Source: Methylococcaceae bacterium (GTDB lineage: Bacteria; Pseudomonadota; Gammaproteobacteria; Methylococcales; Methylomonadaceae). From it: a stretch of 13,963 nt of DNA. The notes below the pieces were generated by a model that made no database searches, was not told the origin of the DNA, and was given only the letters and a program-made list of their open reading frames with translations. The position numbers and the translations under genes are program-made. Shown here piece by piece: positions 1 through 6,838 of this stretch; positions within the stretch are counted from its first letter, which is position 1, and every line of letters begins with the position of its first letter. The stretch spans positions 1 to 13,963 of the forward strand of contig CANNNN010000022.1 in the NCBI GenBank assembly GCA_947506075.1, given 5' to 3'.

Positions 1-1663
1 CTCTGGTCTGCCCGAATAAACCGGGGTAATCGTTAGTGATAGTCTGTGTTAAATCACCCTCAGCCATGCCCCTAGCAACACGCATGACATCATTGAAGCC
101 GATATCACAGGTCTCGATCAAACTATTCAGATCAGTCAAGATACCCTTGAACATGAATTCAAACTTATCGGCATCACTACGTTTTGAAAAGTCGCCTACA
201 GCACCTGCTTCGGCAAGCATTTTTATTTCGCTGTTAACATCAAGAAAGGCTTTTTTAACGTTGTTCATAGTCTGGGTAATCACCCCTGACTCACCCGGTA
301 AAACATCCATTTCATCAGAAAAGTCCCCTTTAGCATATTGCGCGACGATACCTATTATCCTTCTATTTATCGTAATCCGTGATTGAACCAAATTATTAAC
401 TTCGTGCGCCATCTTGCCATAGGTACCTGGAAATTGAGCCGCATCGATTTGCTCTTTGACCATACCTTCGGCATGTTTTTGCGACACCCTGCCCAGTGCA
501 TGGACAAACGCATTAAGAGCAGTCTGCATCGCACTCATAGAACGGAGCAATTCCCCCATTTCATCCTTTTGCGTAATATCAATACTGGAGCTTAAGTCAC
601 CCTTTGCAATGGCTGTCGCGACCTGCTGAAGTGAGTTAATCGAACGTAAAATTCCCCGACTGATATAAAAAGATAATACGCTTGTTAACAGCAAAGACAG
701 CAACGTCAGTATGCTGAAGATGATCGCCATGAACTGGGCATGGCTCTTGATTTTTCCAGTAGCTTCGAGAAGATCGAAGGAGAGCCTATCCTCGACTTCC
801 TTAATCAAATCTATTTTTGCGGTCACCGTCTTAAACCAGTAGATCGGATCAATACCCAACCCCGGCTCATTGCCTTTCTCCATCGTAACTTTCTTTATCC
901 GATCAACTTCATCGACGGCAGATCCGGACACTTTGGCTTTGTAAAATTCTTTTTGGCTGTCCAGCGCATAGGCGAAAAACAAATCGGTATAAACATCCTG
1001 AGCGGAAAAGTTTTTCAGGAACTGGATCTGCGTGACAGGCGTAAGCTGATCTGCGACAAACGCTGCAGCCAGCAATGCACGCTCCCGTCCCGCACGTTCC
1101 TTGGCTTTAAGCAAACTTGAATACGATGCAGAAAGTCGGGAAATTTCGCTGTTACTACTGAGCGTTGAAACTTGACTAGGCACATCAAGAAGGTAACCGA
1201 TGGTCTTTGTATAATACGCAGACGATTGTGCAACCTCCAAACTGAGGCTGGTGATGCTATTGCGTTTGGTGGCCAGCTCAGCCAGATTACTCGTCGCCTC
1301 ATCCAGCAGGAGCTTTAGTCCATCACTGTAACTCGCGGGATCAAAGCTTTTAAGTGCCGTTTGCAGTGCCTGATCAGCCGTATCGGTTTTACTCCGTTGC
1401 GCCGGCAATTCTGCAGCAAACTTGCTTCCCTTGCTGCCGATGAATGTAGCACTCATGCCACGTTCCTTTTGCATTTCATGTGCCAGAGCGCCAATCTTAA
1501 CAGACACATCGACCAGCGCTTCGAGCTTAACCATCTCTGTCGAGATCGACAGCCGCTCAAAAACCCCCGCACCGGCAAAATAAAGCAATGCAAGTGCAGG
1601 GACTGCCGCCATCAGGAATAATTTTGACTTTAGGCTTGAAGTGAAACCGATAGTGTTAGACAT
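1..1663 (-). CDS. Methyl-accepting chemotaxis protein, NIT sensor plus multiple HAMP repeats (C-terminus cut by window edge)
   Basis: The frame is open from ATG at 1663 to the left edge (554 codons, no stop), so the protein is partial at its C-terminus. An AAGAGA Shine-Dalgarno-like run lies about 6 nt before the start. Residues about 15-34 form a first membrane helix. Residues about 45-290 form a periplasmic, mostly helical domain containing QKERGMSA (from Q65) and FAAELPAQR, typical of the NIT (nitrate- and nitrite-sensing) family. A second membrane helix spans about 310-333. HAMP-like segments follow, with repeated Gly-Asp-Leu/Phe signatures at G355, G446, G490 and G536. The QIDAAQFPGTYGKMAHEVN stretch is usual in poly-HAMP receptors. 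The methyl-accepting signalling domain should lie beyond position 1. The role is membrane chemoreceptor signalling to CheA/CheW; the ligand is inferred from the family only, and a nitrate-sensing histidine kinase or cyclase cannot be strictly excluded without the C-terminus. Confidence 0.87.
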   Translation of the reverse strand, partial: MSNTIGFTSSLKSKLFLMAAVPALALLYFAGAGVFERLSISTEMVKLEALVDVSVKIGALAHEMQKERGMSATFIGSKGSKFAAELPAQRSKTDTADQALQTALKSFDPASYSDGLKLLLDEATSNLAELATKRNSITSLSLEVAQSSAYYTKTIGYLLDVPSQVSTLSSNSEISRLSASYSSLLKAKERAGRERALLAAAFVADQLTPVTQIQFLKNFSAQDVYTDLFFAYALDSQKEFYKAKVSGSAVDEVDRIKKVTMEKGNEPGLGIDPIYWFKTVTAKIDLIKEVEDRLSFDLLEATGKIKSHAQFMAIIFSILTLLSLLLTSVLSFYISRGILRSINSLQQVATAIAKGDLSSSIDITQKDEMGELLRSMSAMQTALNAFVHALGRVSQKHAEGMVKEQIDAAQFPGTYGKMAHEVNNLVQSRITINRRIIGIVAQYAKGDFSDEMDVLPGESGVITQTMNNVKKAFLDVNSEIKMLAEAGAVGDFSKRSDADKFEFMFKGILTDLNSLIETCDIGFNDVMRVARGMAEGDLTQTITNDYPGLFGQTR

Positions 1664-1765
1664 ACTAATCTCTTGAGTAATTTCTTTGATTTTGGAGTAG
1701 AAATTGAATCAAGCCAGAAACCGCAGTTGATCCTGAAAAATAAATCAAGACCTGGTATTGCTTTA

Positions 1766-1785
1766 TTTCGTGCTTTTCGTGAACT
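1766..1785 (+). repeat. Degenerate TTTCGTG tandem motif (copy 1)
   Basis: The 20-mer TTTCGTGCTTTTCGTGAACT contains two TTTCGTG units back to back, in the leader between uspA and the chemoreceptor. It matches 15 of 20 positions with a copy at 2345-2364 on the other strand and 14 of 20 with one at 4647-4666. All three are intergenic. I read them as remnants of a dispersed repeat family; chance similarity in AT-rich DNA is possible. Confidence 0.35.
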
Positions 1786-1859
1786 AACTGCTGCTTTATC
1801 GAATTAATAGCTGTATTGCTAGCCCGAGCTATAATCCTTAACTAATCTCCGCTAAAAAA

Positions 1860-1868
1860 ATTATAGCA
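1860..1868 (-). promoter_or_regulatory. Candidate extended -10 promoter for the chemoreceptor gene
   Basis: Read on the minus strand, the site is TGCTATAAT: a perfect TATAAT hexamer preceded by the TGn extension. It lies just after the uspA stop and about 200 nt before the receptor start. No good -35 hexamer is visible 16-18 nt upstream, which is tolerable for an extended -10 promoter. This is a sequence match only. Confidence 0.4.
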
Positions 1869-1877
1869 TTATTAAAG

Positions 1878-2321
1878 CTAAGCATTCAGTAATCGAACTG
1901 CCATCACATCACAACGGGCGTAATGCAACACACTATTTGCCGTTGAGCCCAACAATAGCGATAAGCCATGTCGGCCATGAGAACCAACCACGATTAAATC
2001 AACCTGCTCTTGCTCGGCAAGTTGAACTATCTCCTGTTTAGGCGTGCCCCAGACCATCCAACGGTGATCCGGAGCCACACCCAACTGCTCGCCAATCTGC
2101 ATCAAGCGAATTTTCTCTGCTTCCAGCAGTTCGTAGCCCGAGTCATGATCCAGTGGAATGATCGTTCCATAGGTTGTGTCCGGCATCGAAATATTGTCGA
2201 GCACATGAATAATGCTCAATTTAGCCTGATATTTTTCGGCCAACCCCTTTGCTTTTCGGGCAACAGTATCGCCATGCTCGGAATAATCGACGGCCAGTAA
2301 AATATGCTGGTAAGCATCCAT
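1878..2321 (-). CDS. Universal stress protein, UspA family
   Basis: This 147-residue single-domain protein has the usual UspA length and fold pattern. The N-terminus YQHILLAVDYSEHG is the first beta strand with the conserved Asp, and VDLIVVGSHGRHGLSLLLGS is the strand and glycine-rich nucleotide/phosphate-binding loop near the C-terminus, followed by TANSVLHYARCDVMAVR. The glycine loop matches the E. coli UspA/Pseudomonas-like subfamily with eight residues between its second conserved Gly and the closing Gly-Ser. Such proteins are cytoplasmic, usually dimeric, and promote survival under starvation, oxidative or respiratory stress; the specific role here is unknown. The start ATG at 2321 has a good AAGGA site about 7 nt upstream. 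The gene lies downstream of thiC on the same strand but is separated from it by two strong hairpins, so independent transcription is likely. Confidence 0.92.
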   Translation of the reverse strand: MDAYQHILLAVDYSEHGDTVARKAKGLAEKYQAKLSIIHVLDNISMPDTTYGTIIPLDHDSGYELLEAEKIRLMQIGEQLGVAPDHRWMVWGTPKQEIVQLAEQEQVDLIVVGSHGRHGLSLLLGSTANSVLHYARCDVMAVRLLNA

Positions 2322-2344
2322 TGTTTATCCTTGTTTATAAATGC

Positions 2345-2364
2345 TGTCCACGAAAGACATGAAA
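2345..2364 (-). repeat. Degenerate TTTCGTG tandem motif (copy 2)
   Basis: Minus-strand reading TTTCATGTCTTTCGTGGACA lies in the uspA leader, about 24 nt before the start codon. It matches 15 of 20 positions with the plus-strand copy at 1766-1785. See that entry for interpretation. Confidence 0.35.
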
Positions 2365-2381
2365 AAGAACCAAACTGACGT

Positions 2382-2412
2382 CGTGTTACGGGGGTTACAT
2401 CCCCGTAACACG
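2382..2412. repeat. REP-like hairpin A (12 bp perfect stem, 7 nt loop)
   Basis: Arms CGTGTTACGGGG (2382-2393) and CCCCGTAACACG (2401-2412) are perfectly complementary around the loop GTTACAT. No T-tract follows on either strand, so it is a poor intrinsic terminator. It lies between thiC and uspA, 28 bp from hairpin B. The stem bases next to the loop and the loop core (GGGG, TTACAT, CCCC) are shared with hairpin B in opposite orientation, as in REP/BIME doublets. It may still act as an mRNA 3'-end stabiliser or partial transcription barrier after thiC. Confidence 0.75.
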
Positions 2413-2440
2413 TTTTATACTTTGCCGAAGTCTTCAAATA

Positions 2441-2471
2441 TTGCGAGCGGGGCATGTAACCCCGCTCGCAA
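2441..2471. repeat. REP-like hairpin B (12 bp perfect stem, 7 nt loop)
   Basis: Arms TTGCGAGCGGGG (2441-2452) and CCCCGCTCGCAA (2460-2471) pair perfectly around the loop CATGTAA. On the minus strand the apex reads GGGGTTACATGCCCC, matching the apex of hairpin A read on the plus strand, so the two are inverted relative to each other. It starts 13 nt past the thiC stop codon. No uridine run follows the stem in the thiC direction, so the call is repeat rather than terminator. Confidence 0.75.
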
Positions 2472-2484
2472 CGTTTTTCGGGGA

Positions 2485-4365
2485 TTAAACCTTATGGTAA
2501 ATATCCGCGCCTTCGTCAAGAAACTGCTTGGATTTCTCATCCATGCCCAGCTTTAACGCTTCCTCGTCTTTAATGCCTTTGGCCTTCGCATAATCACGCA
2601 CATCCTGGCTGATTTTCATCGAACAAAAATGCGGGCCGCACATCGAACAAAAATGCGCGACCTTGGCAGAATCCTTAGGCAGGGTTTCATCATGAAATTC
2701 ACGAGCTTTTTCAGGATCCAGACCGATGTTGAACTGGTCTTCCCAGCGGAATTCAAAACGCGCCTTGGACATCGCGTTATCTCTCGCCTGCGCGCCCGGA
2801 TGGCCCTTAGCCAGATCAGCGGCATGGGCGGCAATTTTGTAAGTCACAATCCCTTCACGCACATCCTGCTTGTTTGGCAGACCCAAATGTTCTTTTTGAG
2901 TAACGTAGCAAAGCATTGCGCAACCGTACCAGCCAATGTTGGCCGCACCTATCGCCGAGGTAATATGGTCGTATCCTGGCGCTATGTCGGTGGTCAGCGG
3001 TCCCAAGGTATAGAACGGTGCTTCGCCGCAAACTTCCAGCTGCTTTTCCATGTTGATCTTGATCATATGCAACGGCACATGGCCCGGACCTTCTATCATG
3101 GTTTGCACATCATGTTCCCAGGCGATTTTGGTCAGCTCGCCCAGGGTTTCCAGTTCGCCAAATTGCGCCTCGTCATTCGCGTCATAAATTGAACCGGGAC
3201 GCAGACCGTCGCCCAACGAAAAGGACACGTCATAGGCTTTCATGATTTCGCAGATGTCTTCAAAATGCGTGTACAAGAAGCTTTCGGTATGATGGGCCAG
3301 ACACCATTTCGCCATGATTGAGCCGCCGCGCGAAACGATGCCGGTCATGCGCTTTGCCGTCAACGGCACATGGTGCAGTCGCACTCCGGCATGAATGGTG
3401 AAATAATCCACACCCTGCTCAGCCTGCTCAATCAAGGTATCGCGAAAGATTTCCCAGGTCAGATCTTCGGCCTTGCCGTTAACTTTTTCCAGAGCTTGGT
3501 AAATAGGCACGGTGCCGATAGGAACCGGCGAGTTGCGCAATATCCATTCACGGGTCTCGTGGATGTTTTTTCCGGTGGACAAATCCATGATGGTATCGCC
3601 GCCCCAACGTATGCCCCAAAGCATTTTTTCAACTTCTTCATCTATCGATGAAGTCACCGCCGAGTTGCCCAGATTGCCATTGATCTTGACCAGGAAATTG
3701 CGGCCGATAATCATCGGCTCCAGTTCCGGATGATTGATGTTGCAGGGGATAATCGCCCGACCTCTGGCCACTTCATCGCGAACAAACTCAGGTGTAATCG
3801 CATCCGGAATTGCTGCACCGAAGGAATCGCCGGGATGCTGGTCCTTCCACAAATGGCGCATTTCTTCCATCTTCTGGTTTTCGCGTATCGCGATGTATTC
3901 CATTTCCGGGGTGATGATGCCTTGTCTCGCATAATGCATTTGCGAGACATTTTTTCCGGCAATGGCTTTGCGAGGTTTGCGGATATGCTCAAAGCGCAGC
4001 TCAGCAGTTGCCGGATCTTCAAGACGTTGACGTCCAAATTCAGAACTCGGACCGGACAATTCTTCGGTATCGTTACGCTCGGCTATCCAGGCAGAACGAA
4101 TCGCGCTTAAGCCTTTTTTTAGATCGACGTCGACATTGGGATCGGTATACACACCGGAGGTATCGTAAACATAAAGTGGCGGATTTTTTTCGGCACCCAG
4201 TTCCGAACCAAAACTTACGGGAGTATCGGATAAGGTAATCTTGCGCATAGGCACTTGTATGTCGGGGCGACTACCTTGAACATATATTTTTTCGGATGCG
4301 GGGTAGGAATCAATCTTGACACTACTGGCTACAGTAGCGGGAACTTCTTTAAGAACAGCGCTCAT
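2485..4365 (-). CDS. thiC: Phosphomethylpyrimidine synthase ThiC
   Basis: ThiC converts aminoimidazole ribotide to hydroxymethylpyrimidine phosphate, the pyrimidine half of thiamine, by a radical S-adenosylmethionine reaction in the cytoplasm. The protein is 626 residues, the normal length for the proteobacterial form. Its C-terminal 4Fe-4S motif CSMCGPHFC (C573, C576, C581) is the ThiC CX2CX4C arrangement. The core holds well-conserved family stretches such as TIHAGVRLHH, SRGGSIMAKWC, SLGDGLRPGS and EGPGHVPLH. I chose ATG at 4365 (MSAVLKEV) because GGAG lies 6 nt upstream; an in-frame ATG at 4383 lacks a ribosome site. The gene is preceded by a TPP riboswitch, so it should be repressed by thiamine pyrophosphate. 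No other thiamine gene is adjacent. All key residues are present. Confidence 0.98.
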   Translation of the reverse strand: MSAVLKEVPATVASSVKIDSYPASEKIYVQGSRPDIQVPMRKITLSDTPVSFGSELGAEKNPPLYVYDTSGVYTDPNVDVDLKKGLSAIRSAWIAERNDTEELSGPSSEFGRQRLEDPATAELRFEHIRKPRKAIAGKNVSQMHYARQGIITPEMEYIAIRENQKMEEMRHLWKDQHPGDSFGAAIPDAITPEFVRDEVARGRAIIPCNINHPELEPMIIGRNFLVKINGNLGNSAVTSSIDEEVEKMLWGIRWGGDTIMDLSTGKNIHETREWILRNSPVPIGTVPIYQALEKVNGKAEDLTWEIFRDTLIEQAEQGVDYFTIHAGVRLHHVPLTAKRMTGIVSRGGSIMAKWCLAHHTESFLYTHFEDICEIMKAYDVSFSLGDGLRPGSIYDANDEAQFGELETLGELTKIAWEHDVQTMIEGPGHVPLHMIKINMEKQLEVCGEAPFYTLGPLTTDIAPGYDHITSAIGAANIGWYGCAMLCYVTQKEHLGLPNKQDVREGIVTYKIAAHAADLAKGHPGAQARDNAMSKARFEFRWEDQFNIGLDPEKAREFHDETLPKDSAKVAHFCSMCGPHFCSMKISQDVRDYAKAKGIKDEEALKLGMDEKSKQFLDEGADIYHKV

Positions 4366-4371
4366 ATTTAT

Positions 4372-4375
4372 CTCC
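4372..4375 (-). promoter_or_regulatory. Ribosome binding site of thiC
   Basis: GGAG on the minus strand lies 6 nt before ATG 4365. It decides the start of thiC and is the likely target if the upstream riboswitch works by controlling translation. Confidence 0.7.
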
Positions 4376-4404
4376 AACAACAAAACAATAAGGCGCAGGG
4401 AAGT

Positions 4405-4508
4405 CTGGGCTTTCCTACGCCGGTATTAACCGGGGTCAGGTTCAAAGGGTTTTTCTCAGCCTGCCCGTTCCACGATGAATATGAAAACAGGAAAGCACCC
4501 CTAGCCTT
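4405..4508 (-). promoter_or_regulatory. TPP riboswitch (thi box) controlling thiC
   Basis: On the minus strand the leader carries the canonical TPP aptamer elements in order: GGCTAGGGGTGC at the 5' side, GGCTGAGA, then ACCCTTTGAACCTGA, then GGTTAATACCGGCGTAGGAA and GGAAAGCC at the 3' side. P1 can form between GGCT (4503-4506) and AGCC (4408-4411). CTGAGA and the ACCC/GAACCTGA segments are the pyrimidine-binding and pyrophosphate-side conserved regions. It sits about 40 nt before the thiC start. Binding of thiamine pyrophosphate should lower thiC expression. I see no hairpin with a uridine run between aptamer and start codon, so control through translation start or Rho is more likely than intrinsic termination (inference). 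Confidence 0.97.
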
Positions 4509-4523
4509 TACGGATGTCGCTTT

Positions 4524-4552
4524 AAGTTAAAGGATTACGTTGCAGATTGCAA
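4524..4552 (-). promoter_or_regulatory. Candidate sigma-70 promoter for thiC
   Basis: Minus-strand TTGCAA (4552-4547) and TAACTT (4529-4524) are separated by 17 nt, at the right distance to start transcription just before the TPP aptamer. The -35 matches 4 of 6 and the -10 about 3 of 6 consensus bases, so the call rests on position as much as on sequence. Confidence 0.4.
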
Positions 4553-4646
4553 GCTGACTGCCATTGCCCTAAAAATCATACGCGCCATGATTACCACAAT
4601 AAACAGGGAAATAGCACTCATATTGACCCGTAATTTTATTCGTAGC

Positions 4647-4666
4647 TATCTTGCTTTTCGTGGCTA
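4647..4666 (+). repeat. Degenerate TTTCGTG-type motif (copy 3)
   Basis: TATCTTGCTTTTCGTGGCTA matches 14 of 20 positions with the copy at 1766-1785, including the run TGCTTTTCGTG. It lies in the thiC/minC divergent region (4366-4763), which otherwise holds the riboswitch and two candidate promoters and no gene that I can support. Confidence 0.3.
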
Positions 4667-4722
4667 GACTGCGGTTTAAAATGACTGATCCACACTGTAA
4701 ATATGATTTTTTTGATCAGCAA

Positions 4723-4731
4723 TGTTAGAAT
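4723..4731 (+). promoter_or_regulatory. Candidate extended -10 promoter for minCDE
   Basis: TGTTAGAAT is a TGn-extended -10 with TAGAAT (5 of 6 consensus bases). It would give a start site near 4738 and a leader of about 26 nt before minC. No convincing -35 is seen. This is a sequence match only. Confidence 0.35.
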
Positions 4732-4763
4732 CAGCATCATTCCTGGCTAACCAGATTTAACGG

Positions 4764-5495
4764 ATGTCATTAGACTCTCAACAGAACGCTCATCACTCGC
4801 AAATACTGGAATTTAAAAGCAGCACGTTTTCTGTGCCCGTTTTGGTTTTGGTCGGCAATGATGTTATTGCTATCGAGCAACAGTTACAGGAAAAAATCCA
4901 TCTAGCACCTGAGTTTTTCAAAAATTCTCCGCTGCTACTGGACTTGCAAGAGCTGAATAAAAACGCCCTCGATATCGATATTACAGGGCTTACCCGACTG
5001 ATTCGCAAGCTGGACTTATTGCCGATCGGAATACGCGGCGGCACGAAGAAACAAACTCAGCATGCCTTGGACTTGGGAATTCCTGCCCATTCCAGCCATA
5101 ACGTTACGGCATCTTCGGTATCGCAAGCTCAGCAAGCTCCTGATCCAGCACCTGTAGCACCAGCTATTGCTCCAGCGACCCTCATGATCACCCACCCGGT
5201 CCGGTCCGGCCAACGCATTTATGCATCGGGCGACCTGGTCATTTTAGCTCAGGTCAGCGCCGGAGCTGAAATTCTGGCCGAGGGCAATATTCATGTTTAC
5301 GGCTCGCTAAGAGGCCGGGCGCTTGCCGGTGTGCAAGGCAACACCGAGGCGCGTATTTTCTGTTCCGATTTACAGGCGGAGCTTATTTCGATTGCCGGAA
5401 ATTACAAGATCAGCGAAGATTTAAACGGTGCCGTTCTACATCAGCCTGTTCAAATCTATTTACAAGACCATACTTTAGTTATTAAAGACATTTAA
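4764..5495 (+). CDS. minC: Septum site-determining protein MinC
   Basis: MinC inhibits FtsZ polymerisation and, carried by MinD, keeps division away from the cell poles. At 243 residues it has normal length. Residues 1 to about 105 form the FtsZ-inhibiting N-terminal domain. An Ala/Pro/Gln-rich linker spans about 112-140. The C-terminal beta-helix begins at about 144 with HPVRSGQRIYA; the RSGQ element (from R147) is the conserved MinD-binding region. The stretch GNIHVYGSLRGRALAG is a hallmark of this domain. The ATG has only a weak ribosome site (AACGG directly upstream), but no better start exists. It is first in a minC-minD-minE cluster with a 10-25 nt gap to minD, divergent from thiC. Confidence 0.96.
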   Translation: MSLDSQQNAHHSQILEFKSSTFSVPVLVLVGNDVIAIEQQLQEKIHLAPEFFKNSPLLLDLQELNKNALDIDITGLTRLIRKLDLLPIGIRGGTKKQTQHALDLGIPAHSSHNVTASSVSQAQQAPDPAPVAPAIAPATLMITHPVRSGQRIYASGDLVILAQVSAGAEILAEGNIHVYGSLRGRALAGVQGNTEARIFCSDLQAELISIAGNYKISEDLNGAVLHQPVQIYLQDHTLVIKDI

Positions 5496-5508
5496 TTTAT
5501 CATTCATG

Positions 5509-5514
5509 AGAGGA
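5509..5514 (+). promoter_or_regulatory. Ribosome binding site that sets the GTG start of minD
   Basis: AGAGGA ends 6 nt before GTG at 5521. An ATG at 5506 in the same frame overlaps this site and would add five residues (MRGKC) absent from known MinD proteins, so the GTG is preferred. Confidence 0.7.
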
Positions 5515-5520
5515 AAGTGC

Positions 5521-6330
5521 GTGGCACGAGTCATAGTTGTAACATCGGGAAAAGGTGGTGTTGGTAAAACAACTACCAGCGCCGCCATCGCCATGGGCCT
5601 TGCAAAAAAAGGTCATAAAACAGCGGTCATTGATTTTGACGTGGGCTTGCGTAATCTGGATTTAATTATGGGTTGCGAGCGTCGCGTTGTTTATGATTTC
5701 GTTAATGTCATTAATGGTGAGGCAACGCTTAACCAGGCCCTGATACGCGATAAAAATTGCAATTTGCTGTACATTCTTCCAGCTTCGCAAACCCGGGATA
5801 AAGACGCGCTGAGCCAGGAAGGTGTAGGCAAAATTCTGGATGAACTAAAAAAGGACTTCAAATACATCGTCTGCGACTCACCTGCCGGTATCGAAAAAGG
5901 CGCACATTTGGCGATGTATTTTGCCGATGACGCGTTCATCGTAACCAACCCTGAAGTCTCGTCGGTACGGGACTCGGACCGTATGCTCGGCATTTTATCC
6001 AGCAAATCGCGCCGGGCCGAACTAAACGAAGAACCGATCAAAGAGTACCTGTTGCTGTCACGCTACTCACCGGATCGGGTGAAATTAGGCGAGATGTTGA
6101 GCGTGGATGATGTGCAGGAAATTTTATCGCTGCATTTACTGGGCGTTATTCCCGAATCGAAATCGGTATTAAATGCTTCAAATTCCGGCATGCCGGTTAT
6201 TTTAGACGAAAAAAGTGATGCCGGCCAAGCCTATGCAGACATCGTTGCACGTTATTTGGGTGAGGATAAGCCGCATCGATTCATTGATGAGAAAAAAGGT
6301 CTTTTTGGGATGTTTTTCGGGGGAAAATAA
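5521..6330 (+). CDS. minD: Septum site-determining ATPase MinD
   Basis: MinD is a membrane-associated ParA/MinD-type ATPase. In its ATP form it dimerises on the inner membrane and recruits MinC; MinE stimulates hydrolysis, which drives pole-to-pole oscillation. With GTG at 5521 the protein is 269 residues and begins ARVIVVTSGKGGVGKTT, matching family N-termini. The deviant Walker A motif GKGGVGKT spans G10-T17, with both signature lysines K11 and K16. VIDFDVGLRNLDLIMG is switch I, and VCDSPAGIE is the Walker B/switch II region. The C-terminal segment DEKKGLFGMFFGGK is the amphipathic membrane-targeting helix. The stop codon shares one base with the minE start, which implies coupled translation. 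Everything needed for activity is present. Confidence 0.98.
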   Translation: MARVIVVTSGKGGVGKTTTSAAIAMGLAKKGHKTAVIDFDVGLRNLDLIMGCERRVVYDFVNVINGEATLNQALIRDKNCNLLYILPASQTRDKDALSQEGVGKILDELKKDFKYIVCDSPAGIEKGAHLAMYFADDAFIVTNPEVSSVRDSDRMLGILSSKSRRAELNEEPIKEYLLLSRYSPDRVKLGEMLSVDDVQEILSLHLLGVIPESKSVLNASNSGMPVILDEKSDAGQAYADIVARYLGEDKPHRFIDEKKGLFGMFFGGK

Positions 6331-6596
6331 TGAGCTTACTGGATTATTTTAAAATATCTAAAGCCAGTTCGGCATCACTTGCCAAGGAAAGACTGCAAAT
6401 TCTGGTTGCCCACGAACGCAGTTCCAGAAATCAACCCTCATACCTTCCTCAATTGCAAAAAGAATTGCTCGAAGTTATTCGCAAGTACATTAACGTAGGG
6501 CAAGATGCCATATCCGTTAATTTTGAACAAAACGACACTCAGGAAACACTGGAACTCAATATCGTGTTGCCTGAGCATCAATCTAAGACTTTTTAA
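6330..6596 (+). CDS. minE: Cell division topological specificity factor MinE
   Basis: MinE releases MinC/MinD from the membrane and restricts division inhibition to the poles. The 88-residue protein matches the E. coli length. The N-terminus MSLLDYFK is the membrane-binding sequence. The anti-MinCD segment covers about residues 12-31, including the ASLAKERLQILVAHER motif with its MinD-contacting residues. The C-terminal dimerisation domain runs from about 36 to the end (KELLEVIRKYINV). Its ATG overlaps the minD stop by one base (TAATG), so translation is probably coupled. Confidence 0.97.
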   Translation: MSLLDYFKISKASSASLAKERLQILVAHERSSRNQPSYLPQLQKELLEVIRKYINVGQDAISVNFEQNDTQETLELNIVLPEHQSKTF

Positions 6597-6626
6597 CACA
6601 ACCATTCAAACTTAAAGGTAAGCACT

Positions 6627-6824
6627 ATGATTAATACAATTAGCGATGCAGCTGGAACAGTCTGGCACTATCTGGACAAAAACGGGCCGTCCAGTGTCAA
6701 TAAAGTTACGACAGAATCAGGTCTGAGTAGAAATGACGTTCAACGCGCGATAGGCTGGCTGAGTAAAGAAGACAAGCTGGTCATTGAGATGGTAGGCCGT
6801 GCTGAAACGCTATCGTTGAAGTAA
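6627..6824 (+). CDS. Small winged helix-turn-helix protein, DUF2582-like
   Basis: This 65-residue protein has the ordered pattern of a winged-helix domain. It consists of helix 1 (TISDAAGTVWHYLDKN), helix 2 with SSVNKVTTES, a recognition-type helix (LSRNDVQRAIGWLSKED) and a beta wing (KLVIEMVGRAETLSLK). It resembles the DUF2582 family of stand-alone winged-helix proteins, whose function is not established. DNA binding is inferred from the fold only. A good AAAGG site lies about 8 nt before the ATG, and the gene starts 30 nt after minE on the same strand, so it probably shares the min transcript. Nothing in it links it mechanistically to division. Confidence 0.8.
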   Translation: MINTISDAAGTVWHYLDKNGPSSVNKVTTESGLSRNDVQRAIGWLSKEDKLVIEMVGRAETLSLK

Positions 6825-6838
6825 AACAGATGTAAAAC

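Noticed and set aside
1830..1835. Plus-strand TATAAT near 1830
   Set aside because: It would drive transcription into the 3' end of uspA in antisense, with no -35 and no gene downstream.
2629..3192. Plus-strand open frame of 187 codons inside thiC
   Set aside because: It lies wholly antisense to a fully conserved enzyme, and its product resembles no family I know.
4366..4383. Alternative thiC start at ATG 4383
   Set aside because: It adds six residues and lacks a Shine-Dalgarno, whereas ATG 4365 has GGAG at 6 nt.
5506..5520. Alternative minD start at ATG 5506
   Set aside because: It would add MRGKC before the conserved MinD N-terminus and overlaps the ribosome site of the GTG at 5521.
6663..6677. 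TGGCAC sequences near 6663 and 5522 as sigma-54 promoters
   Set aside because: Neither has TTGC at the required -12 spacing, and both lie inside or at the start of coding sequence.
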